Source: Lineus longissimus (lineage: Eukaryota > Nemertea > Pilidiophora > Heteronemertea > Lineidae). Taken from it: a stretch of 60,000 bases of DNA. The DNA lies in assembly GCF_910592395.1 (NCBI RefSeq), contig NC_088322.1, positions 14,133,431 to 14,193,430 on the forward strand, in the 5' to 3' direction. Made by a program: the position numbers and the translations under genes. A model generated the notes under the pieces. That model was not told the origin of the DNA. It made no database searches and worked only from the letters and a program-made list of their open reading frames with translations. Shown piece by piece: positions 12,401-24,400 of this stretch (the first letter of the stretch is position 1; every line of letters starts with the position of its first letter).

Positions 12401-15400
12401 CTGTAGTCTTACTGACTCGGCTCTGTAGTCTTATTGACTTGGCTCTGTAGTCTTACTGACTTGGCTCTGTTGTCTTACTGACTTGGCTCTGTAGTCTTAC
12501 TGACTTGGCTCTGTAGTCCTATTGACTTGGCTCTGTAGTCTCACTGACTTGGCTCTGTAGTCTTATTGACTTGGCTCTGTAGTCTCACTGACTTGGCTCT
12601 GTATTCTTACTGACTTAACTGAAGGAGATATTGCCTAGTTATTAAGTTGACAAGACTTGTTTTGAATAACTTTGCCATGTCATTTATTACAAAAAGTGGT
12701 TTTGTGTTGAGGCTAGGATCAATGAAAGCCAAACTTCACTAGTACAGTACATGTAGTTTGCCCTCCAAAGCCCCAAACAATGAGGACAAAACATTTACGA
12801 ACGGACTATAGATCCTGTGATTTCTTAATTACACCAATTATTCCTGCATAATTAACTGTCTTAAAAAGGCTTAATTGCTCTGATCAAATGCCTTGCTAAT
12901 TATCGTTAATTGTTTTGTTTTGGGACCTCAACCAACCCTGGAAATTTGTGAATTATTGCCTAGTGCACTTGAATTGAAATGGCATCATGGTTTCCATGGC
13001 AACTGCTGCCTAATGATGTTGTTGCAGCGTTGTGTAGTAGGGGCTTATAAATTGGTTTGGTACGACTCTATGGGGCTTCAAATGGTGGTTAGTTTCTGTA
13101 ACACGATATGTGGGAAGTCATTAGTCAATAGAACTGTTGTGCTTAGGGCCTACCCTGCCCTTGATGCGAAAATCACCAAATTTTTAATGCCAACCAAGTT
13201 TCTGGTTTACTGCAGTTGCTTCCTCTTCCTGTCACATTTCTGTGTTAGTTTCACTGTTTACTGGGGGCAATACCCAGGCAGTTTACTTAGTGCCATTGTT
13301 TTGCTTATCTGGGGTGTAAGGCGTCAATGCCACTTTGTTTTGCCAAACACTGTTGACATAATTGACACAATTCTTGTTCTATATTTATCTCTAACTTGTC
13401 TTTTTCTGCCACTGGCTTTGGTTTAACTTGATAGTCCCTTTTCCGGCCGGGCCAACTGTTGTTTGGTTTGACGGTGCGGTGCGGTGGAAATATCTGTGGG
13501 CCTGACCTCATTCACGGTTGGTCCTGGTATACTCCTGTGTCAACAGCATAGGTTTCCTCCGGGATATTCTGTCTCCTTCTCCTCCTGATAAGCTCCCCCC
13601 CACCACCCCAACCCAACCCAAATTGCCCTCGTCAGACAGGGTTAAGGACTTATAATGTTTTGAGACAGACACCATTAAATTTTCCCTCCATTAACGTCGA
13701 ATTTAAATGTTGGCAAAATCCCACGACTCCAATTTCAAATTTAACAGTCTGGCGCTGAAGAATAGAGTTACAGGGGTGCGTGTCAAAGTGGGCGGACGTG
13801 TTGTCTGTTTGTATTTAAATTACTCAGATTTGTCCTCTGGTTTTTACCAGATTATGCCGAGTATTCAGGATGCTTCAGCTTGAGGATAGTGAAATTTGAT
13901 AAAAACATTGTTGAATGTCTTCGAAGGTGAAAATTTTCCAAAATCTGGAAAATTTTATAAGATCTGGAAAAATTTAGCAAAATTGGGAATTTGGAAAATT
14001 TTGCAAGATTTTGAATTTTTTGGGCAAAATTGGGTAATTTTACAAGATTTGGAAAATTTTTGCAAAATTGGAAAATTTTGCACGATTTGGAAAAATTTGG
14101 CAAAATTGGAAAATTTTACATGATTTGGAGAAATTTTGCAAAAATTGGAAAATTTTGCACGATTTGGAAAATTTGGCAAAATTGGAAAATTTTACATGAT
14201 TTGGGAAAAATTTTGCAAAAATTGGAAAATTTTGCACGATTTGGAAAAATTTTTGCAAAATTGGAAAATTTTACACGATTTGGAAAAATTTTGCAAAATT
14301 GGAAAATTTTACACGATTTGGAAAATTTTTGCAAAATTGGAAAATTTTACACGATTTGGAAAAATTTTGCAAAATTGGAAAATTTTACAAGATCTGGAAA
14401 ATTTTTGCAAACCCGGAAAATTTGTGCTATTTTCAGTAGACTGGGGTGCCGATTCGAAATCCTCAAATGATATTCCTGTCACCAAGCCCAGCCCAGCATA
14501 GTTAATGCGTTCTCCACATGGCGCCAGCACTCAGGGCTTCTAGTAACCAATGGTTACAAACCAGCCGATACTTCAGCCCAGTTCAGTCACTCCGATATTC
14601 CGAAATCGTCACTCGGTGCATGTCGTGGGAATAATTCTGTAGTGACTTCAGAACAAACTGAGCTTTTGATTGGCTCCTAGAGTCGGGGTGAATTCCAAGT
14701 GTAAGGTTCTGATCTTGTTTCTCTAAACTAGGAATATATAGGTTTGTGTCCTTTGTTTTCAATGTTCTGATTCCTCTTGATTTTCAAAATTTTTTCTTGC
14801 AATGAGTCCATATTTTGAGTAGAAGAGTACCTATGACTTGGAAGGAGTACCCTTTAGAATGGGTACTCATCTTGGGGTACTCATTCAATAATTTTAGGTA
14901 ATGGCTACTCATCTTGAAATTGAGAGAGGGTACTCATTCCTAAGTGACTTGGTACTCTTTCCCAAGGTTAGGTGTTGTACTCGTTCCAAAGAAAAGGTAC
15001 TCACTCAAAAATCCCAGAAATTCCTTCTTATCTTTCAATCTGATATCAAGAGCTCAACTACTGAATTCCATTAATTGTATAAATATTATAAGAGTACTAA
15101 TATAAACGAGGTGTATGTGTTTATACGCCGCATATTCGAGATTCAAGCTGCACTTCCTCGGATATCCCGACCAGGAACACCGGGCCTGGTGCTATTTGTT
15201 GAACCAAACTGTTTCTGTTTTCCTATTCGCTCGGATATCCTGTGGTTGGCGTTTCCTGATTGGGCATGCCAGGCTGATTTTCTTTGGACTGCCTGCAGAA
15301 TTGATCCCGGTGATTATATCGACGCATCACTGTCCTGTTGAATACAAGGTTGAAGCGTGGAAACTATCGCCCTTCAATGTGCAAGCGAAAAAATATCCAT

Positions 15401-18400
15401 TTTCTGATTGGGACTGATAACGATCGATCGGATTATAAACATTAGCTATAGGAGAAATGTATTGATGGAAATCGGACTTTATAATTTGACCTAGTTAATC
15501 TAGTGGTCTTTTGTTCTGGAAAACTGCTGATAAAATGCTTCCGTTTTCTGGAGACATGTGAAGCGCATAACTAAAATTTGAATTCTATGGAATTGAACAA
15601 AAATTAAGGATTTTACTTCCTGGACCATACGTTTCAAATGTTGTAAGCTCAACTCAATATTCAGTTCAATCCAGATAAAAAACCCAATTTTACTCCAACA
15701 GGATTAAGAGTTTTTATCATGGTCTTGACATAAACAGGTTGGTTCAAATTAGTTAGAAGAAAAAAGGCGGATTGAATTTGTACACTCACTCTCTTGACTC
15801 GGTATCAAAAAGTGATCAAGTTTGTTTTGATTTCTGGATACATCGTGAACCTGTGGCCTTACGGCGTGGATTCTTATATAAAAACATCATTTTTCAAATC
15901 AAATCACACTTTTTCTTTAACAATACGTCTCAATTTTCGGATACAAAACCCTGGTTAGATCACTTGGATCATTCTGATACCTTAAACATAATTGGGTTTG
16001 AGGATTTAGAAACCTTGCGTGTTCACCCCGATCTCTTGGGACTGAGGTAGGTGGTACATGTACTTTTGGAGATCTAAATGTCTGCTGTTCATTTTGAATC
16101 AGGGCGGTTAAAACCACCATCTCTCCTGAAGCGCTTGGCATCCACCCTTGAATCGATAATCTGGTTATTGGTGAAGCTGATGTTTTTGTGCATTTTCATT
16201 ACCGTGATCACTGAAGCGTGCCGCATCAATGGTCATCCATCTTGAAACAGATAAGGCAGCCCAGGCGCTCAGGTCACTATCTCTTTTCAAAAACCACCAA
16301 CCCGTGATCTCCGCTCTGACCTTTTAAGCGGTCGCCCAACAAAAATAGCTGCTAGATTGTTTCAGAACAGAAACTTGGGTCAAAATGCCAACTTTTCTCA
16401 CTAGTGGGTAAAATGTCATACTGCAGTTCCACAGAACAGTAGGGACTCAAACCCTTAATCTGTTGGCAAGAGTCAGCCTTCTGACCACTACTCCACCTCA
16501 CCCTCCTCAAGTCGCACTAGCATGTTTGGTCAGTTCCGGCACCCCGATCATATCGTTTTACCGAGCATACAGCTCCAATTACAACTATCAATACTCACAC
16601 TTTTTGCACCTAAACAACTCTCAACCGCAATAAACGTCAATTATAGCAAAATGATGTATTTTGCTACAAGTTAAGCTCCCATTGGTGCCTAATTACGAAG
16701 TAACGGTCCATTCAAATTGGATGCGAGCGCTGTGCTGGTCAGCCCCTTGAGACCCACTAATACACATCATCGGGTGTAAAACCGTTGAATTACGATTGGC
16801 AGGGGGCTCGAATGATATTGGCAACACCATTATACGCGCTGATGCAGTTTTTGGTCAATATCAATTCTTAATCATTGAGGGTTGGACATGGACAATATCA
16901 CAACAGCCCTTGTTAAACACTGAGTGGATACCGCTATATCCTATCTGAAATTTTGAGGTGGAAACATTGACCAAAACCAGTCTGAAAAGCATAGAAACTG
17001 TGCTACAATACTGAAATGAAAGATATCAAATCAGAAACAGTACTCCGCGTAATTGAAAGGTGAACAAGATTTGTGAAAGAGTGAGGTAAACAATATCTCG
17101 AGTCTCGACATGTTCCATTCAACGTCATGGGCGCAGACAAAAAGGCTTCGCACACAGGAAGAGGAAATGAGATGGTGTCGACCAGTGTAACTCTTGCAAG
17201 GGACACATAATGACAATGGGAGACATGGTATAATGAATGCTCCTACGGTGGGGGACATTGATTTCTAGGTATCATTTGGAAAATGTGGATATTGCCTGTG
17301 TGTAACGAGACGATGTTTGAGGGGAAATTGAAATGTGTTGGATGTCCGGGTGGAAATATGTCCGACTCTGAAGAGTACCTGTTGTACTTTTTACCCCTTG
17401 GCCAGCGGTGTGACAAGGGTGCCTGTGTGTCTGGAAAGAACAGATTGCTCTGGGGAATGTGTTACTGTAGGTTCATTCCGACCATCTTCACAAGAACATG
17501 TCTTCTTGGTATTGACCGATCAATGCGTTAGATTCAGAAATCTATAAAGTTGTCTCGGAATAGAAAAGTGCTATGGTAACATCTAAATAAGCTCTGTTCT
17601 CACGTACAACGCATACTGATGCAATAAGCTCAGGCCCTATACATGTAGGCCTGTTGCTTAGAAACGTGATAAAAGTTGGAATTATGCGATACATGCCGGA
17701 GGAGACTGGTATGCGACTTGTGTGTTAATAGAGATTGTGCTGTTATTCTTGTTCAGTAATTTCTCTAACAATCGTGCGGTAGTTGGTCATTTCAGGTGAC
17801 TATTAGATCCGTCTACTACGAAATTTTTTGCACCCAACAAGTCAACTTAACCAAAATTGTATTTTGTGTAAAGGTTGAATATTTGGCAGCATTGTGACAC
17901 CCTAGACATCAGCACCTGTAACATCAGGTGATACTCACTTCAGCAGCGTACGTTTCACCTTGCAAAACATATTGCCGAGCTTATGATTGGCCAAATTCTA
18001 CCACACAACCATACTCTCGCCTCTTTTCTACTCTGTGAAATCATCACATTCGGGGTGGAGGGTTTGGGTATGCTGCAGTACCAGAACTTTCTGGGTCAAA
18101 ATGGGGTAGATGATCCCTTAACATAACCTTCTCCTCTCTCTGCCAGAAGTAATGAAGAAAGAAAAAGAAGAGATGAAGTTGAAAGTTTGTTTACCACCAA
18201 TTGAAAGAGACCTTTGGGTCAGAACTGAATTGAGAGCTGAGTATCAACGAAACTCAAACAGAAAACCAACCATTTCGTTTCAAACGTATCATACATTAAC
18301 TAAAAATATCTGCTTTATGAAGAAGTCAGATCTAAGAGCAGCAATCTTGTTAAGTGCTTTTACCAATTTATTCCTGGTTGGTGCAAATTTAGACCTATTT

Positions 18401-21400
18401 TCATTAGGAGAGCTGCGTTTGGACAATGAACACAGCAATCGGTTTCTTCCAACTCTCTGGTGTGGTTTATTGTAGTGTTGGTTTTGTGCAATATTCGAGA
18501 TTCATGTCACTCAATTCTGCTAGCTCTGTGTTCATTGCAAGTTACGCCCCCTAGATGTCAATTCGTGAATCATCAGAATTCAGCAATGTTGTGGGATTAC
18601 GATACTTCCTGTGCTTAGACGAAACAGACTACTCAATCAACTATTACCAGGGTAGTCAAATTTTGATGTTTTCCTGAACCAACATGGATATTGTGAGACA
18701 AAGGGTTACATTATCTGGTGCACATTATCGCAGAGTTCAATTACCCGAGAGCCGCTGGCTATCTGATAACAACGTGACCTCCTTGGGGCGAGATTGATTG
18801 CTTCGTTAGCACAACTTATCAAACAACCTTTTTAATTAGTCGCTAGTGGTGGCTGTATAACAATAAGGTGATTTTGTGGCCGTGATCATTCTTACATTGT
18901 TCACGGCAGGAATTCATAAAACGATATTGTTTGTCTGTAGGTATGTACTGAATTATCTTATCACAATAATTCTAAATAGGTTCAGTAGACGTTACAGTAC
19001 TGGTCAGAATTTCAATTGCTTGCCTCTTGCAACCAGCAACCTTACTTTCTAAAATAACGTCATCTAAAGCGTGTTTTTCATGAGCCACACAGCATCCTTA
19101 GTTCAATTTTGCTGGCAAACTGTTGAATACTCTTAAGATTATGTGCAAGAGCGTTCAGGGTGATGGAAGTGGGCGTGGAACAAGGGTGAAGAAAGTTCAT
19201 CACATTGCAGAGAGCGTGCAAAAACATTTACTGCACCTCCGCACAGATCAATCTTGCATTGTTTCAAGATTTCTTACGTTACTTTTGATGCAAGTTCTCG
19301 ATCTAAAATTACCATGAGTGATCTCTTGTGTCAATCTTTTAGAAAGTAGTGCCATTGAAGATGTGTCGTTAAACCCCAAGATGAGTAATGCGTTGCTTTG
19401 TCTCCTTCAAACAAAGGACTCAACGGCACAGTGCGTTTTGTGTTGACATAAACAACTGGATGAAATGACACACCATTTTAATTCCAATTCTTGCCTCAGA
19501 GAGATCTATAACTGTAATGTCAAACATCAAGCTGATCTTTAAAACACAAGACTATCACTGACACAAGACAAAAAAATCAGGGTCGCAGTGTTTACAGCAA
19601 GAAATAAAATATGAATCAGGCTCTTCGACATGTAGTTCACCATATTGTCTCAATGGGCATGCCTGTGGTTTCACTGAGGACAGGGTCAGTTCAGATTAAG
19701 ATGTGTCATGCCATATCATTCCCTGTTTGATCTTATCATAGGATCTTGACACTTATACCAGTTCCAATAATTGCGAGAATAATTAGGCCAAGATCAATAT
19801 GTCCGTCCTTGTTGATATTGGTGGTCAAAGTTTGATTCTTAACCCTTAAGCCTTCCTCTGCATGTCAATGGCCCTATAAACACGTATGCTATCTTAAAGC
19901 GAACTGGAACCGCCAAGCCAGTTCGTATGATCTCGTTTTCATTTCCCGCGTATCGGGTGATCAGAGCGAGGCATGAATGAAACATGGCGCCTAGCTGTCA
20001 ATCATTCAGTGACGTCACTACTATGGAATTTACTACGAAAATTCATGAATGAAAGATCGCATGACTCACGTGATTCTCACATGATTCTCAATAATAACAA
20101 ATTGAACTGCGCATGCTCGGGCACTGGGGGCGGAGCTACAAATCTGAACTCGACTTTCTCGGGCGGTGAAAGTCGAAAAGTTGAATAAATCGCTCGGCGG
20201 TTCCAGTTCGCTTTAACGTTAAACCCAGCCCTTGAATTCTTGGTACATAAATCAGTGTGTCCAGTGTTAAGCTAATATTGATATAGTGTAAAGCTATCAT
20301 AATATTTGCCCCCATTACCTTGTGAGCCCTCACAGGTCAACGCGATCCTGTCGATATCTGGCGCAGTTTGTGTGGTGATCAGTCTTGAAACTTTAGGTTA
20401 AAGGGAACTGGAACCGCCGAGCGATTTATTCAACTTTTCGACTTTCACCGCCCGAGAAAGTCAAACTTCCAACTTCCTATTCGAGTTCAGATTTGTAGCT
20501 CCGCCCCCAGTGCCCGAGCATGCGCAGTTCAATTTGTTATTTTTGAGAATCATGTGAGAATCATGTGAGAATCACGTGAGTCATGCGATCTTTCATTCAT
20601 GAGTTTTCGTAGTAAATTCCATAGTAGTGACGTCACTCAATGATTGACAGCTAGGCGCCATGTTTCATTCATGCCTCGTTCTGATCACCCGATACGCGGG
20701 AAATGAAAACGAGGTCATACGAACTGGCTTGACAGTTTCAGTTCCCTTTAACATTATCAGTTGTCACCTTTTGGTGTAGTGAGTGGAATCTTTGTAAAAT
20801 GAAAATGTGTAGCAAACCCATGAAAAAGATCCCTCAACTGTGCCGTGCTCTAGTTTCACTCTGGGCCGATTTAGAATCCTTCATGAGGCCAATGTTGCCT
20901 GTTGCCTGTCCCTTCAGGTGAAGCTGTCATAACCTTTCCTTTCCATCAGATGCATTGGTGACTTGATCTCATTACAGCGCGCGGGGAATCACCTATAACC
21001 TTTTATCAGCCACAGGCGATGGTCATTTTTCGTGAATTATGATTGTTTGCGTTGATTAGGCGCAATTCGAATCAGCCATCTTACCGTGAGCGAATCATTG
21101 AACAGATTCCTTGGTGAGGAGACCTGGGGCGCAAAGTAGATGAAATTGGGGTCTGGGGAAATACATATGTGTCAGTGGGTTCTTTGAGTCGGATGTAGGG
21201 GCGATCATGATGCACTATTTTTTGTCATATGCTAGGTTTATTGATGGGGAATGGTCTTGGAACGGGCGCCTCCTTTCCCAACCTTAGTAAAGGATCCTAG
21301 ATGAGAGGCTGATGGGTGTTTTGAAGGGGACAAAAAGGCCTCAAATGGCAGTCCTCTGGTAGTATTGACCAGCTGATGAGAGCACCAGATTTCATGACAA

Positions 21401-24400
21401 AAATGCACAAACATCCCTCAAATGACCGAGTCCATAATAATGGATGGCACGCTGAAAAAAACCATGTCTTACATTGCTGTCATTGCGTATCATCTGTCTT
21501 CACATCACATACCAGATATCGGAAATGAGTGTCAGACATCGGAAATGATAACAGCTGATCACAGTGTAACAGCCTTGATCGGAAAAAATGTGTACGCACA
21601 TGACCTTTTGGACTTGCTGAGAAATCAGATGGCAGGGGCTGCTCTGAGCTTGTATTTTGGTTAAGGAGTTTGGTAGGGCTCTAGACGGTAAATATTGCGT
21701 GCACCAGTAAAAGAGCCAAAGGGTGATGCTGACAGTGTCGCATCCCTTCTATCGGTCAGTAATGTGACATCAGGACCAAAAACACCTTATTTATTAGCCA
21801 GTCGCTAAAAATCTTCACATCGGCAGATCTGATTCGGCTAGAATAAATCAGAGTAGGGCTGACAGGCACAGCAGACAGAAGCTTAGTGATCAGACATCTG
21901 GGTATGATCTTGAGGGAAATAATCTCAAGTTTTTATGTCCGCTGGGCAAATGATGATACATGCATGTTGTGGTGCTGAGACTCACTCACAGATTGACTGG
22001 GACAAGGCAGACCTGATTCAGTGCTCATAGCTTGAACTGTACCAAGTCAGTCTGTCTGGCCAGGTGATTCCTTGACAGATGAGACCGTTGAAAGAGTTAA
22101 CAGCATGATCTATGCCATAATATGCTTCATTAGGGAGTAATTACCATATAGTAATGCCGTGGGCCAATCGGGATTGCTCTGGTTGTTCTGTAGGTATTGC
22201 CAGTATTCGAACAAACCTCAATCGCAACCTAGCGTTGTTTTGAATGTAAAATACACAGTGCCTCAATGTGGCCCCAACAGATTTGATTCTTGATTGAGTG
22301 GCTCAGTTTGGTTGCACATCCCGTGTTGGTTTTGGGGAACGGAGCCATGGCCATAGAAAGTTTTCATCAAGTCTTGCTGACCAAACACATTAGGTTTAGT
22401 TTCGGCCAACATTTTACACATTTGAGCAGACTTGGAAAATGACTTGTTACAGTGTGTGCTTCCTTTCAGTGAAGACATAAGCCACATGGATGGTCGTAAT
22501 TATAATGAGGTGTTGACAGGCTGAATCAAAGGATAGCCTTGGTTTCCATTTACCTTTTTACAACAGGGTATTTTGAGAAGACGTTTTGAAAGTGGGGAAA
22601 TCGTTTTTTACTTTTCATTGGATATCAAAGGCATTGATTATGTATCGTTGAAAATACAGGTCTTTTTGATGTTTTCCTTTATGTTGGTTAGAAGAAATGG
22701 ACAAGCGAGGTCAAGCAAACTTTCCATCAGTTTAGAAATACTGATCTAATGAATTTACAGAGTGTTGCACTCTGGTGTAGAAGGGGGGAGGTAAGTGATT
22801 GGTGAAAGTACTCAGGTACTCCCAGATTGCGTCATTGGTCAAAATGAGCAAAAACTGCGAACCAAAATAGCATTCTGTCTCACCATCTGTGCAGGATTAC
22901 TGAACCATAGACCTGAGTGGTAACAACATGCAAAACACAGTCATCAAAAAAGATATCATTCTGCATTGGGCATCCCTTTAAGCGATCCACAGACTTTGCA
23001 CCGACCACAAACACCTCAACTCTGACCTCTGGGTAATCTGATTATGATGGGCTGGTGGATGCCTCTCCCCACAGGGCTGTTAGAAGCTGGAGAGGGAAGT
23101 AGTGCCCTGAATAAGTGATGGGAGTGATTGGCCCAGCCCTGGGGATAGGTTAGAATCAAATAGGTTAGAATGGGTCTCAGCAGGTTGACTAGGTACAAAC
23201 ATATACTGGTCTTGGTATCATGCCACTCTTTTTGATGGTCTCTGCCAACTTTTATCAGGGTATGAGCACGATTTCAATTCGACTCAGCAGAGCTACCCTG
23301 GCAGTGTGGCCTCTTGTTAATGCGACGACCAGTTTCCTTATGAAAGTAGTGCTGCACGTCACGTCTACTCTGAAACCATACATAATCAACATCAGCCATT
23401 ACAAATGCTTCCTAGCCTCCACAAAGATTGTCGCTAATCACAGCTGAACTCTGATATTTCATTCACTTTATGCCTTGTGGCGATCTGAGCAGAACGACAA
23501 TAACAAAATTGGAGACTTTGCGAAAAATCTAACATTACGTGTTGGCCACGTTGTCTAACAGTACGTGTCGCCTAGTCTCACGTTGTGGTAGGATTGTTAA
23601 ATTAGCCCAACGTAACGTAACGCAATCGTCTTAACTGAATTAGGCACTTGCTTCCAAAGCCCAAGGTTTACATATTCGTCTGTGCCATTGAAAGGGATTG
23701 TCATCGTTCTCAGAAAAAAGGTTGATAGCGCTTCAGTTGGCAGAATCAGATGCATGAATCGCCACGTTGTGACAGTGTGGATACCAATTTTTCAGATTTC
23801 CTAGAAAGCGATCTTGTCACCTTTGCTTTCACCCAATAGCAACCTTATTTCTCTTTACTGGTAGTTTCACCTTTCCAAAGTCTTATTTGCCTCATCAATC
23901 CTACATGTACCTCATTGGTCATGCAGTCAAATACAGTGGAACCTCTGTTAGCGGACACCTCTCTATTAAGGACAACCTCTCTATTAAGGACAACCTCTCT
24001 ATTAAGGACACTAGTTTTGGTCCCAAATTGGTTGTTTCCATTCAATTTGACCTCTCTTATCAGGACACCTCTCTATTAAGGACAGCACTTTTCAGTCCCG
24101 AGGGTGTCCTTAATAGAGAGGTTCTACTGTAACTCGAAAACAACTTTTCAAGCGATAAGTACGTTTCAGGGCTGTTAATCTAGAATCAAAGGTGCCTGCT
24201 GTGGTATCGATAACTCCCTTAAATAATCTTTTATCTGTTTGCCGAGATATCAGTTTCTGAATGTCGATGTGACAAATACACTCGAAACATTTGTATACAA
24301 TTCATTGATTGACACCCACACTCTGTCTGGATTCACCCCAACTTGAGCTAAAGTCTGCTTGGTGAGAAAATGCCACCTAGATCTTCAGTGAGAATAATTG

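Noticed and set aside
12391-12617. Possible CRISPR-like array
   Set aside because: Direct tandem 22-bp units with no unique spacers, in eukaryotic intron DNA.
13852-14530. Overlapping frames up to 146 codons ([12 protein letters not shown]-type repeats)
   Set aside because: They come from a stop-poor AT-rich 38-bp tandem repeat read in several frames and strands; not plausible proteins.
15075-15417. Two overlapping frames of 88 and 100 codons
   Set aside because: No motif, overlapping in different frames and no splice logic; treated as chance.
18147-18475. Strong acceptor-like ctctctctgccag followed by a 107-codon frame (MKKEKEEMK...)
   Set aside because: Exon 17 ends in phase 0, and joining there gives AAG TAA, an immediate stop, so it cannot be a TRIO exon in that frame; no similarity seen.
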